Source: CAYUCJ01 sp049282265 (GTDB lineage Bacteria > Desulfobacterota > DSM-4660 > Desulfatiglandales > Desulfatiglandaceae). From it: a stretch of DNA of 21,806 bases. This document shows, piece by piece, positions 5,835 to 14,775 of the stretch. Within the stretch, counting starts at the first letter, position 1. Each line of letters opens with the position of its first letter. The stretch covers positions 1-21,806 of the forward strand of contig JBAPTR010000073.1 of NCBI GenBank assembly GCA_049282265.1. Direction: 5' to 3'. Below the pieces are notes generated by a model that was given only the letters and a program-made list of their open reading frames with translations, did no database searches and had not been told where the DNA came from. The position numbers were made by a program, and so were the translations under genes.

Positions 5835-8800
5835 ATGAGCTTTTCTCTAAATGGTCATATCTCCCGATTGATTCAATGGATTGATGAAGGCACTCCATCT
5901 ATTGAGGTCACGGGCCTCTCCGGATCTGTTCTTGCTTACCATCTGTCCCTCATGCTCCAAAGACTTCGGAAACCCTGTCTGATCATACTGCCTCAGGCGA
6001 GGGACTCAGAAGTGCTTATGAGAGCACTCAAATTTTTTCTCAAATCCGGAAACTCCGGGAGCGTTAAGAGTGACGCTCCCATCTATGAGTTCCCTGCCTA
6101 TGACATGTCTCCTCTCACAGGACTCGGTCCCCACAGAGAAGTGGTGGCGAGGCGTATCCAATCGCTCTATGCTTTATTGACCCAGGACAATGCCACTGTT
6201 ATCACCTCGCTGGATGCTTCCCTATACCGAATTCTGCCCAAGGATTCCTTTTTGGAAGGCCTGGAATATCTGGAGGTCGGTGAAGAGGCGGAACGGGGTG
6301 CACTCATTGAACGGCTCGAAACCATTGGATATCAACAAACGTCTCTGGTTGAAGAAAGAGCCGATTATTCTGTTCGAGGAAGCGTTATAGACCTGTTTCC
6401 TCCCTCAAGCCCTCTTCCTGTTCGCTTGGAATTCTGGGGAGATCATCTCGAGTCCATCAGGCATTTTGATCCCTTGAGTCAAAGATCCAAAGAGACACTC
6501 CGGGAACTGGTGATTTTGCCGGCCAATGAGATCATCATGGGAAAGGCCGCCGTCAAGAGGGCAAGGTCCATGGGAAGGCTGCCGAAAGGGGCCTCTGAAG
6601 GCATGTCTTTCCCGGGGCAGGAGGGGTGGCTTAATCACTTCTATCTCCATCTCGATACGCTGTTTCACTATCTACCTCACGATGTACTCGTGGTTCTCGT
6701 CAACTGTGATCCATTGGATCGAACAGCCTTGAAAATTCAGGCCCGGTTTGACAAGGAGGTCGAAAAAAACAGAAACCGGGCGGCTGAAAGGGGAGACCCC
6801 TTTCCGGAGGTTGAGGGCCTCTTCTTATCCGTCGACGAGTTTACCGACCACCTTTCATCCCATCAAAGGCTTCTTTTCAACAAACTGGACCTTCAGCGCC
6901 CGGACGATGTCCGGAAAAAACTGGTTTTCAAAGACCATTTTTCTTTGGACACGCCACTTGAGTTGCAACTCGAAGGGAAAGGGAAGGTCTCTCTGGCTCC
7001 CCTTTCAGAAAAAATGTCTCAATGGCGGGAGCAGGGTGGACGTGTCGTGCTGCTTTGTCGCACCCTCAAACAGGCACAGCGCCTCCAAGAAATCCTTGAA
7101 AATTATGGCCTTCATCTTGACGCCCCTGTCTCCGGCTGGAAAGATGTGCCCGACACGCCGGGCTTTTCTATCTGCATTGGAAGACTTTCAGAGGGTTTTT
7201 CCTGGCCGGAAGTCGGCCTTTATGTCGTGACCGAGGACGAAATTTTCGGCGCCAAGAGGTCCAGGTCCAGGTCCCAACGTGCCAAAGTAGGCCAGGGATT
7301 GAACTGGTCGGGTTTCAGCCAGTTGAAGGATGGGGATCTGGTTGTTCATGAGGAGCATGGCATTGGACGATATGGCGGTCTTCGTAAGATGGACATTGCA
7401 CAGAAGGTCAATGATTTTGTGATTGTGGAATATGCCGCTCATGACAGGCTCTACATACCGGCCGACCGGGTGGGTATCTTGCAGAAATACATCGGAGCGG
7501 GCGACGGGAATGTGAGACTCGATCGGTTGGGAGGAAACTCATGGAATCTTCAAAAGCAGAAAGCCAGGAAGTCCGTAAGACATATTGCCAGGCAACTCAT
7601 CGAAATCTATGCCCTTCGAAAGTATCGGAAAGGGTACGCGTTCTCATCGCCGGATTCCTATTTCAGAGAATTTGAGGCCACTTTCGAACATGAGGAAACA
7701 CCGGACCAAGTCAGGGCCATCGAGGATGTGCTTGACGATATGGTTTCTGAAAACCCCATGGACCGCCTGGTTTGCGGCGACGTGGGCTACGGAAAAACGG
7801 AAGTGGCCGTACGGGCCGCCTTCAAGGCAAATGCGGACGGCAAACAGGTGGCATTGCTCGTTCCTACTACGGTCCTTGCCGAACAACATTTCGAGACTTT
7901 CCGAAAAAGGCTGGCTCCATACGGGATCAGGGTTGAAGTGGTCAGCAGGTTCAAGCCCAGAAAAGAACAGACTGAGATCCTGGGAAGATTGAGATGCGGC
8001 CAGGTCGACATCCTTATTGGAACACACCGGATTCTTCAAAAAGATGTGCATTTTCAAAACCTGGGTCTTCTTATCATCGATGAGGAGCAGCGCTTTGGCG
8101 TAAGGCAGAAAGAGGCCATTAAGAAATACCGTGCACTGGTTGATGTCTTGACCATAACCGCTACCCCGGTTCCCAGGACGCTCCAGATGTCCATGCTGGG
8201 TGTCAGGGACTTGAGCATTATCGAAACCCCACCCGAGGAAAGACTCGCCATCAGGACCCACCTTATCCATTATGATGAAGCAACGATTGCCTCGGCCATT
8301 CAGGATGAGCTGGAAAGAGATGGTCAGGTCTTTTTTGTTCACAATCGGGTGCGGACCATTGATCAGATAGCCGAACGGCTCAAGCAGATTGTGCCCACGG
8401 CCCGCTTTGCGGTGGCCCACGGCCAAATGAAGGGAAAAGAGCTCGAGGAAACCATGCTTGCTTTTCTGCATAAACAGGTTGATGTGCTTGTATCATCCAC
8501 CATCATCGAATCAGGTCTGGATATACCATCTGCGAATACCATTATTATCAATGAAGTGGATCGGCTGGGACTGGCACAGATCTATCAGTTGAGAGGGCGC
8601 GTGGGCCGATCGAAACAGAAGGCCTATGCATATCTTCTTCTTTCCGATGGCTCCCAACTGAGCCGTGACGCGGAAAAAAGGCTCAAGGCACTCATGGATT
8701 TCAGCGAGCTGGGCGCCGGGATTCATCTGGCCATGCATGATCTCAAGATCAGGGGGGGAGGAAATATCCTGGGATATGCGCAGGCGGGACATATCGCTGC

Positions 8801-9353
8801 CATGGGTTACGAACTCTATGTAAAACTCATCGAACAGGCGGTTGCTGAACTGAAGGGGGAAATGTGGCAGGATGAGATTGATCCGGAGATCAATATTGAT
8901 CTCCCTGCCTTTTTGCCAAACGACTATGTGGTGGACACGAATATAAGGCTGAATCTCTATCGCAGGCTTTCCATGCTCGACGGTCCGTCCAGCCTGGCTG
9001 ACATGGAAGCGGAAATCAAGGACAGGTTTGGACCGCTTCCTCATGAGGTGAAAAACCTCCTGGCACTCATGTCGCTAAGACTTTTTCTCAAACAAACCGG
9101 CATTTCCAGACTGGACACCGGTGCCCGTGGAATCACATTGACCTTTTCTTCCGCTGTGCAAAGAAAACCTGAGACATGGATCGAATTGGCAGAACGGAAT
9201 CGTGGACGATATCAGTTTCTCAACCAGAATACACTGAAGATCAACACCGGTTCCCTTAATCTTCCTGATGATCTGTCCAAGATCCGGTCTGCTATTGAAA
9301 AACTGCCCCTAACGGTTGAGGAACAGGGCCTGGTGAGGCATGCTGGGCCCTGA
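5835..9353 (+). CDS. mfd: Transcription-repair coupling factor Mfd
   Basis: DNA translocase of 1172 aa (E. coli Mfd has 1148) that removes RNA polymerase stalled at lesions and recruits UvrA. The N-terminal third is the UvrB-homology module. At about 500-565 is the CarD-like RNA-polymerase-interaction domain (GDLVVHEEHGIGRYGG). The RecG-like motor follows with Walker A GDVGYGKT (648-655), the DEEQ box (749-752), TATPVPRTLQMS, and the helicase motifs STIIESGLDIPSANT and QLRGRVGRSKQKAYAYLL. The C-terminal TRCF domain is at about 1020-1120. The whole chain is present with no interruption. Only one start is sensible. The next genes follow after about 100 nt, and co-transcription with them is possible but not shown. 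Confidence 0.98.
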   Translation: MSFSLNGHISRLIQWIDEGTPSIEVTGLSGSVLAYHLSLMLQRLRKPCLIILPQARDSEVLMRALKFFLKSGNSGSVKSDAPIYEFPAYDMSPLTGLGPHREVVARRIQSLYALLTQDNATVITSLDASLYRILPKDSFLEGLEYLEVGEEAERGALIERLETIGYQQTSLVEERADYSVRGSVIDLFPPSSPLPVRLEFWGDHLESIRHFDPLSQRSKETLRELVILPANEIIMGKAAVKRARSMGRLPKGASEGMSFPGQEGWLNHFYLHLDTLFHYLPHDVLVVLVNCDPLDRTALKIQARFDKEVEKNRNRAAERGDPFPEVEGLFLSVDEFTDHLSSHQRLLFNKLDLQRPDDVRKKLVFKDHFSLDTPLELQLEGKGKVSLAPLSEKMSQWREQGGRVVLLCRTLKQAQRLQEILENYGLHLDAPVSGWKDVPDTPGFSICIGRLSEGFSWPEVGLYVVTEDEIFGAKRSRSRSQRAKVGQGLNWSGFSQLKDGDLVVHEEHGIGRYGGLRKMDIAQKVNDFVIVEYAAHDRLYIPADRVGILQKYIGAGDGNVRLDRLGGNSWNLQKQKARKSVRHIARQLIEIYALRKYRKGYAFSSPDSYFREFEATFEHEETPDQVRAIEDVLDDMVSENPMDRLVCGDVGYGKTEVAVRAAFKANADGKQVALLVPTTVLAEQHFETFRKRLAPYGIRVEVVSRFKPRKEQTEILGRLRCGQVDILIGTHRILQKDVHFQNLGLLIIDEEQRFGVRQKEAIKKYRALVDVLTITATPVPRTLQMSMLGVRDLSIIETPPEERLAIRTHLIHYDEATIASAIQDELERDGQVFFVHNRVRTIDQIAERLKQIVPTARFAVAHGQMKGKELEETMLAFLHKQVDVLVSSTIIESGLDIPSANTIIINEVDRLGLAQIYQLRGRVGRSKQKAYAYLLLSDGSQLSRDAEKRLKALMDFSELGAGIHLAMHDLKIRGGGNILGYAQAGHIAAMGYELYVKLIEQAVAELKGEMWQDEIDPEINIDLPAFLPNDYVVDTNIRLNLYRRLSMLDGPSSLADMEAEIKDRFGPLPHEVKNLLALMSLRLFLKQTGISRLDTGARGITLTFSSAVQRKPETWIELAERNRGRYQFLNQNTLKINTGSLNLPDDLSKIRSAIEKLPLTVEEQGLVRHAGP

Positions 9354-9378
9354 TTTCACTGTAGAGAAAAAATAAACT

Positions 9379-9400
9379 TGCAATTTATCACCCAATTGCA
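9379..9400. repeat. Small inverted repeat between mfd and the PpiC gene
   Basis: TGCAATT (9379-9385) and AATTGCA (9394-9400) form a perfect 7-bp inverted repeat with an 8-nt centre, about 60 nt upstream of the PpiC lipoprotein start. It is AT-rich without a T-tract, so an operator is more likely than a terminator, but nothing identifies a binding protein. Confidence 0.3.
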
Positions 9401-9458
9401 GATTCTTAAAATTTATGATCTTTTGGGCTCATTACTCTTCAAGGAGTTGGCTTAATAA

Positions 9459-10463
9459 ATGGCTTTTTTCGGCAGGTCTCCAACAAGGCTCATCTCACGT
9501 CCAACCAGGGCCCACTTTCGCCGATCTCCTCGAACGGTGATTCAATGCCTGGTATTTTTTTCCATAGTCCTGCTGCTTCAGGGATGCAATATCTCGGGTA
9601 AAGAAGAACAAAGCAAGGCCATTTCTATCGGCTCCACCCGAGTGGGCCTGGCTGAGGTAAAAAGTGAGTTCAAGGAGCTGATCAAGGCCCTGCCTGTCAC
9701 CGACGAAAACAGAAAACGCGTCGTCAAACAGGTTCTGGAGCAAATCGTTGAACGCCACCTCATCCTGGAATATGGGAAAGAACAGGGGATTTCTTTTTCA
9801 GAAGCCGAATTGAATGCGTCCATAAAGACCATCCGTGGGGATTACACGGACGAGGGATTCAGGGAGGCTGTTTTGAGAGAATACATCGATTTCGACCTGT
9901 GGAAAAGGCAGCTCAGGAAACGGCTCCTGGTGGAAAAAATCCTCAAAAAAGTCGGCGGACAGGCACCCCTGCCCGGACACGCCGATATCGTGCGCTACTA
10001 TGAAGAACATGCCGATTCATTTCATTCTGAAAGACAAATTGAGTTCAGGCAGATTGTAACCTCGGAAAAACAGCAAGCAAAAATTGCGCTGGAAAAACTT
10101 CGGAAGGGGTCTGATTTTGGGAAGCTGGCAACGGAAATTTCCATCGCCCCCGAAGCCTCCCGTGGAGGCATGGTAGGATGGGTGACTCAGGGACAACTCG
10201 AAAAATCAATGGACAAGGCCCTGTTTGCCCTGAAGCCCGGCCAACTGTCGTCTGTCATCCATTCGCCTTATGGATACCACATTTTTGAAGTCCTTGAAAC
10301 ACAACCGGCAAGAACGAAAACCCTTCCCGAGGTAACAAAGGAAATCGCCTCAAAGCTCTTCCGGCAGAGACGCGGTGTCTTTCTCACGCACTGGTTAGAG
10401 GGCCTCAAGAACCGTTTCGAGGTGTATGTAAATCCAAATCTTTCAGATCTCTTGGAGTCTTGA
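9459..10463 (+). CDS. PpiC-type peptidyl-prolyl isomerase lipoprotein (SurA/PrsA-like)
   Basis: Periplasmic parvulin-type foldase of 334 aa. A basic N-terminus of about 27 residues precedes a hydrophobic segment and the lipobox LLQGC, giving lipidated Cys43. The following residue is Asn rather than Asp, which points to the outer membrane. A helical SurA-N/PrsA-like region covers about 55-180. The parvulin PpiC domain spans about 190-300 and includes GSDFGKLATEISIAPEAS, GGMVGWVTQGQLEKSMDKAL and SPYGYHIFEV. AAGGAG lies 12 nt before the ATG. The stop is 3 nt from the start of a second SurA-like gene, so the two are surely one operon and probably act together on outer-membrane or secreted proteins. 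Confidence 0.87.
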   Translation: MAFFGRSPTRLISRPTRAHFRRSPRTVIQCLVFFSIVLLLQGCNISGKEEQSKAISIGSTRVGLAEVKSEFKELIKALPVTDENRKRVVKQVLEQIVERHLILEYGKEQGISFSEAELNASIKTIRGDYTDEGFREAVLREYIDFDLWKRQLRKRLLVEKILKKVGGQAPLPGHADIVRYYEEHADSFHSERQIEFRQIVTSEKQQAKIALEKLRKGSDFGKLATEISIAPEASRGGMVGWVTQGQLEKSMDKALFALKPGQLSSVIHSPYGYHIFEVLETQPARTKTLPEVTKEIASKLFRQRRGVFLTHWLEGLKNRFEVYVNPNLSDLLES

Positions 10464-10466
10464 CCC

Positions 10467-11432
10467 ATGACATTTTTCAAAAGTTGCTTAGCCCTGACGA
10501 TTGCCGCTATCCTGATATTTTTCGCTCCCCTCCGGGCACCCGCCGAGATCTTTGACCGGATGGTTGCCATAGTCAATAACGACATTATCACCCTACATGA
10601 GCTGAATGCCAAGATGAGGGCAATGACCGGACGCAACCCGGCGGATCTAAAAAACGAGGATGACCAAAAATATGTAAATACACGGCAAAAGGTCCTGGAC
10701 ATGCTGATCAACGAACGTATTGCTTCCCAAAAAGCAAGCGAACTCAATATCAAAATAACCTCTAAAGAAGTGGACAGTGCCATTGAAAGGATGAAACGCC
10801 AAAACAACATTACGCAAGAAGAACTCCTGGCCGGGCTGAAGGAACGTAACCTGACTTACGAACGATACCGCAAGCAGATGGAGCAGAATCTGGAGCGTGC
10901 GCGACTCGTCAATGAGGAAGTGAACTCCAAGATTGTCGTTCGCGATGAAGAAATCCAAGCCTATTACAAAGCGCATGAAAAGAGATTCACCAGCCCGGAA
11001 GAAGTCCACCTTGCAGCCATTTTTCTCAAGCAAACAGACCCTGAGAATCCCCAGGAGCTGATGAAAAAGGCACGGGATTTAATCAAAAAATTGAGAGAAG
11101 GTAGCGATTTTCAAGAATTCGCCAAAAAGTATTCCGAGGGGCCAGGGGCAAAAGATGGAGGTGATCTCGGATTTTTCAAGACATCTCAGCTGGATGGGAT
11201 ACTGTCAAAAATCACAAAAGCCCTGCCTCCTGGCGGCGTGAGTGAACCCATCGTCAGACCCGCCGGCATACAAATTATCAAGGTCCTGGAAAAACGGGGA
11301 GCCGGGCTGAGGCCTCTGGGCGAGGTAAGGAACAGGATATATGACATCCTGTACCAGGAAGAAGTGAACAGGAGATTTCTATCGTGGATCAAGGATCTGA
11401 GGCAAAAAGCCTATATCAAGATTGTTTTTTAG
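10467..11432 (+). CDS. surA: SurA-like periplasmic chaperone/peptidyl-prolyl isomerase
   Basis: Secreted chaperone of 321 aa. A signal peptide ends near residue 26 (PLRAPA before EIFDR). It is followed by the typical SurA N-domain opening FDRMVAIVNNDIITLHELNAK and a long helical region to about 165. One PpiC domain covers about 170-275 (GSDFQEFAKKYSEGPGAKDG, GDLGFFKTSQLDGILSKI, PAGIQIIKVLEKR), and a C-terminal helix completes the chaperone module. E. coli SurA has two PpiC domains and 428 aa; single-domain forms are common in other phyla. GGAG lies 9 nt before the ATG. It probably supports outer-membrane protein assembly with the adjacent PpiC lipoprotein. Confidence 0.87.
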   Translation: MTFFKSCLALTIAAILIFFAPLRAPAEIFDRMVAIVNNDIITLHELNAKMRAMTGRNPADLKNEDDQKYVNTRQKVLDMLINERIASQKASELNIKITSKEVDSAIERMKRQNNITQEELLAGLKERNLTYERYRKQMEQNLERARLVNEEVNSKIVVRDEEIQAYYKAHEKRFTSPEEVHLAAIFLKQTDPENPQELMKKARDLIKKLREGSDFQEFAKKYSEGPGAKDGGDLGFFKTSQLDGILSKITKALPPGGVSEPIVRPAGIQIIKVLEKRGAGLRPLGEVRNRIYDILYQEEVNRRFLSWIKDLRQKAYIKIVF

Positions 11433-11445
11433 GACTTCCCAAAAA

Positions 11446-12465
11446 ATGACTCCGAAAGGCAATAGAAAGCAGGCCGCCAGGGGAAAAACTGCAGAAGGCA
11501 GCGAAACCCAGTACCGGGCTTTGGGAGAAATGCTCCAAAGAGCCAGGGAAGACCTGGGCATGGATTACGCACAACTGGCCGAAATAACAATGCTCAGGCC
11601 GCCTATCCTGAAATCCCTGGAAAATGAAGAATGGGAACGTTTGGCCGCGCCCGTTTTTATCAAAGGGTTTCTGAGATCCTATGCCCGTGCCCTCAAGTTG
11701 CCTGAACAGGAAATTCTGAGGCTTTATGGTGAACGGGAACCCAATGCGTCTGCCGTCCCCAAACCTTTGGCTTCCCTGATACCTCACAGAAAAAAAACGC
11801 CTGTGGTTGTATTCATTTTTCTTATTCTTCTTGTCGGTCTTGCCTTTTTTGCATGGCATCGGTATGACCTTTTCCGCAGGGCCCAAGAATCCTTGCTGGC
11901 CGGTGAAGGATTGAAGGGCGAAATGGCGACCCCTGCACGGGACAGCGAACCGCATGCGCCCCCTCTTGTAAAGCAGACGGACGGCAACGCCAAAACAGGA
12001 GTCGTTCCAGGAGTGACAGGCATAAGGCCCGAAGAGCGTCTGCCCGATGTCGCTATGTCAAAAATGCCGACAGCCCCTGCAAGAAAAGGGACACCCGGAA
12101 TTCCCGACAAAAAAACATCAAACGAGCAGACACAAAGCGCCGTTGCCCAACCCCGGAAAAAAGAGGAGCCTCTGGGGATAAAAGGTGCCACCGAAGTCGC
12201 CTCCAAAGCCTTTACCCTTGAAGCCGAAGTGAGAGAGACTACTTGGGTCAGGATATTCGTGGACCATGACGCCCCGAAAGAGTACGTCTTTCGCCCGGGC
12301 AGCCACCCTGAATGGAAAGCAAACGAGGGCTTCAAAATCATTATCGGAAACGCCGCTGGAATAGCACTTGTGTTTAATGGCAGAAAATTAGACAATCTCG
12401 GTCAACACGGCAAGGTCATCAGCCTGAGGCTCCCAGAAAACATGGAAAGGACCCTGAGCGATTAA
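11446..12465 (+). CDS. rodZ: RodZ-like cell-shape protein (HTH plus DUF4115)
   Basis: Bitopic membrane protein of 339 aa. A cytoplasmic helix-turn-helix domain (about 22-93: LGEMLQRAREDLGMDYAQLA, then EEWERLAAPVFIKGFLRSYA) precedes one membrane segment at 119-137. A low-complexity, Pro/Lys-rich periplasmic linker and a DUF4115 beta domain (about 255-335: VRIFVDHDAPKEYVF, IIIGNAAGIALVFNGR) complete it. In rod-shaped bacteria RodZ links MreB to the elongation machinery; no mreB is in the window. A TTG at 11422 would overlap surA, but the ATG at 11446 matches where the family homology begins. AGGA lies 11 nt upstream. It sits 13 nt after surA and 1 nt before tyrS. Confidence 0.87.
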   Translation: MTPKGNRKQAARGKTAEGSETQYRALGEMLQRAREDLGMDYAQLAEITMLRPPILKSLENEEWERLAAPVFIKGFLRSYARALKLPEQEILRLYGEREPNASAVPKPLASLIPHRKKTPVVVFIFLILLVGLAFFAWHRYDLFRRAQESLLAGEGLKGEMATPARDSEPHAPPLVKQTDGNAKTGVVPGVTGIRPEERLPDVAMSKMPTAPARKGTPGIPDKKTSNEQTQSAVAQPRKKEEPLGIKGATEVASKAFTLEAEVRETTWVRIFVDHDAPKEYVFRPGSHPEWKANEGFKIIIGNAAGIALVFNGRKLDNLGQHGKVISLRLPENMERTLSD

Positions 12466-12466
12466 A

Positions 12467-13696
12467 GTGGAAAATGTACTGGATATTTTTAAAGAAAGAG
12501 GCTTCGTAGAGCAGACAACCGACATTGAAATGCTTCATGATCTCCTGGAGACGCCGACCACCTGCTATATCGGTTTTGACCCAACGGCAAAGAGCTTCCA
12601 TGTGGGGAGCCTGCTCTGTATCATGGCTCTGGCACACATGCAGCAAAACGGGCATAGACCCATCGCCGTCATCGGGGGGGGGACCGGTCTTGTGGGAGAC
12701 CCCAGTGGAAAGACCGAAACACGTCCCATCATGACCAGAGAACGGATTGATCAAAATGCTGAAGGCCTGCGGCAACAGCTATCTCGGTTTATCTCCTTTG
12801 ATCAGGGGAATGCCCTCATGGTCAATAATGCAGACTGGTTAACGACCCTCAATTACATTGAATTTCTCAGGGATATAGGCCGCCATTTCAGCGTGAATCG
12901 AATGCTTGCGGCAGAAAGCTACCGTGCCAGGTTGGAAACCGGCCTCAACTTTATTGAGTTTAACTACATGCTGCTCCAGGCCTACGACTATTGGCATCTG
13001 TTCAAACACCACGACTGCCGCATACAGATGGGGGGAAACGACCAGTGGGGCAACATCCTGGCCGGAGCGGATCTTATCAGACGTCTCGAAAACGAGACCG
13101 TTCATGTCCTCACTTTCCCCTTGCTCACCACTTCCTCCGGAACCAAGATGGGCAAGACGCACAAAGGCGCCATCTGGCTCGACCCTGAACTGACGACGCC
13201 TTATGAATACTACCAATACTGGATTAACCAGGATGATCAGGATGTTGCACGTTTGCTTGCCCTCTTCACTTTTCTCCCGATGGACGAAGTGCGACGATTG
13301 GCCCGATTGGAAGGAGCCGATAAACGGGAAGCAAAGGAGATACTCGCCTATGAGGCCACGGTGATCTGTCACGGCAAGGTCGCGGCGGACGAGGCACGCC
13401 GGGCTGCGAAGCAGCTCTTTGGCAAGGATAAATCGGCCTCTGTATCATCGATTCCCGTATATTCCCTGGGTCGGGATGTTCTGGAAAAAGGGATTCCGGC
13501 ATATCTGCTTTTTGAAAAGGCCGGCTTGTGCAAAACCCGCGGTGAAGCCAGACGTCTGATTTCCCAAGGCGGGGGGTATGTGAATGAAGAAAGGCTGGCG
13601 ACCTTCGATCAGGTCATCAATTCCCGGAACATGGACGATGGTTCCCTGGTCCTGAGAGCGGGAAAAAAGAGGTACAAAAAAATCATCACGGGTTAG
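12467..13696 (+). CDS. tyrS: Tyrosyl-tRNA synthetase TyrS
   Basis: Class I aminoacyl-tRNA synthetase of 409 aa that charges tRNA-Tyr. The HIGH-type motif is HVGS (45-48) and the KMSKS-type loop is KMGKT (227-231) within SSGTKMGKTHKG. The tyrosine-site region YMLLQAYDYWHLF and GGNDQWGNILAG are also clear. A C-terminal S4 RNA-binding domain (about 345-405) contains KAGLCKTRGEARRLISQGG. The start is GTG at 12467, one base after the rodZ stop. The conserved opening VLDIFKERGFVEQTTD follows it and the next in-frame ATG is too far in. No strong Shine-Dalgarno is seen, so coupling to rodZ translation is likely. Confidence 0.97.
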   Translation: MENVLDIFKERGFVEQTTDIEMLHDLLETPTTCYIGFDPTAKSFHVGSLLCIMALAHMQQNGHRPIAVIGGGTGLVGDPSGKTETRPIMTRERIDQNAEGLRQQLSRFISFDQGNALMVNNADWLTTLNYIEFLRDIGRHFSVNRMLAAESYRARLETGLNFIEFNYMLLQAYDYWHLFKHHDCRIQMGGNDQWGNILAGADLIRRLENETVHVLTFPLLTTSSGTKMGKTHKGAIWLDPELTTPYEYYQYWINQDDQDVARLLALFTFLPMDEVRRLARLEGADKREAKEILAYEATVICHGKVAADEARRAAKQLFGKDKSASVSSIPVYSLGRDVLEKGIPAYLLFEKAGLCKTRGEARRLISQGGGYVNEERLATFDQVINSRNMDDGSLVLRAGKKRYKKIITG

Positions 13697-13733
13697 TCTA
13701 CATTGTCGGCTTTTTACAATCGCAAAACCGTTT

Positions 13734-14720
13734 ATGACTATGGCAAAAACCAAAACAGGAAAAAAAGACCGGAAGAGGCCGCCGCAGCAGGAAACGCCGC
13801 TGGACAATTCTGCTTCACTGAGTCTTGCCCCCATACTCTCTTCGTCAAGAAATGCTGTTGTCCCCTATGACCCCCTTCAGGCGTATCTCTTTGAAGTCAA
13901 GAAGTTCAACCTGCTCACCCGTGATCAGGAAATAGAACTGGCAACCAGGGTCAGACAAGAAAACGATGAAGAGGCCGCCTACACGCTCATTACCTCTAAT
14001 CTGAGGCTGGTGGTTAAAATCGCCATGGATTTCCATCGATACTGGACAAAGAACCTGCTGGATCTTATCCAGGAGGGGAATCTGGGTCTGATCCAGGCGG
14101 TCAAGAAATTCGATCCCTACCGGGGCATCAAGTTTTCCTATTATGCCTCGTTCTGGATCAAGGCCTATATGCTCAAATTCATCATGGATAACTGGAAGCT
14201 CGTAAAAATAGGCACTACGCAGAGCCAACGGAAGCTCTTTTTCAACCTGGCAAAGGAACGTGACAAACTGATTTCAGAAGGTTTCAGCCCTGAACCCCGT
14301 TTGCTCGCCGAACGCCTTGATGTCAAAGAAGAAGAAATTGTTGAGATGAGCCAACGTCTTGGGGGGTGGGAAGTGTCTTTGAACGCACCCGTGGGGGATG
14401 ATTCAAAGGAGGCGTTTGAGGCGTTTCTGCCGGATCCTGACAGTGATTTTGAGGAACAGCTGTCCGACGCCGAAGGCAGAAAACTCCTTATGAAAAAACT
14501 TCAGGAGTTTCGGCGGACTCTTGCCGGGAAAGAGGCTGATATCTTCGATAACCGCATTCTGTCGGAAAATCCCCATACCCTTCAGGAGTTGGGAGACAAA
14601 TACCATATTTCACGTGAAAGGGTAAGACAAATCCAGGGAAAACTGGTCAAGAATATCAAGAAATGGCTTCAGGAGAATATCGTAGATTTTGAAGAAATCT
14701 ATTCTGATTTTATTAAGTAG
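13734..14720 (+). CDS. rpoH: RNA polymerase sigma-32 factor RpoH
   Basis: Heat-shock-type sigma factor of 328 aa. Region 2 spans about 80-155 (SNLRLVVKIAMDFHRYW, DLIQEGNLGLIQAVKKFDPY, GIKFSYYASFWIKAYM). The RpoH box QRKLFFNLAK lies at about 165-174 and is the signature that separates RpoH from other group 3 sigmas. Region 4.2 at about 282-315 has TLQELGDKYHISRERVRQIQ. Region 1.1 is absent, but the N-terminus carries about 40 extra basic and polar residues compared with E. coli RpoH (284 aa). Two in-frame ATGs, at 13734 and 13740, are equally possible, and neither has a good Shine-Dalgarno. It lies 37 nt after tyrS. The heat-shock role is inferred from the family. Confidence 0.92.
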   Translation: MTMAKTKTGKKDRKRPPQQETPLDNSASLSLAPILSSSRNAVVPYDPLQAYLFEVKKFNLLTRDQEIELATRVRQENDEEAAYTLITSNLRLVVKIAMDFHRYWTKNLLDLIQEGNLGLIQAVKKFDPYRGIKFSYYASFWIKAYMLKFIMDNWKLVKIGTTQSQRKLFFNLAKERDKLISEGFSPEPRLLAERLDVKEEEIVEMSQRLGGWEVSLNAPVGDDSKEAFEAFLPDPDSDFEEQLSDAEGRKLLMKKLQEFRRTLAGKEADIFDNRILSENPHTLQELGDKYHISRERVRQIQGKLVKNIKKWLQENIVDFEEIYSDFIK

Positions 14721-14775
14721 TTCCTTTTAAGCAATAAATTAGCCATTTATGGATGGAAAACAAATAGGAGTAAAA

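Noticed and set aside
7644..8471. A 275-codon minus-strand open frame inside mfd
   Set aside because: It lies fully antisense to the conserved motor domain of mfd, shows no signal, domain or ribosome-binding site, and reads like a codon-bias shadow.
11784..12395. A 203-codon minus-strand open frame inside rodZ
   Set aside because: It is antisense to the linker and DUF4115 region of rodZ, with low-complexity composition and no recognisable features.
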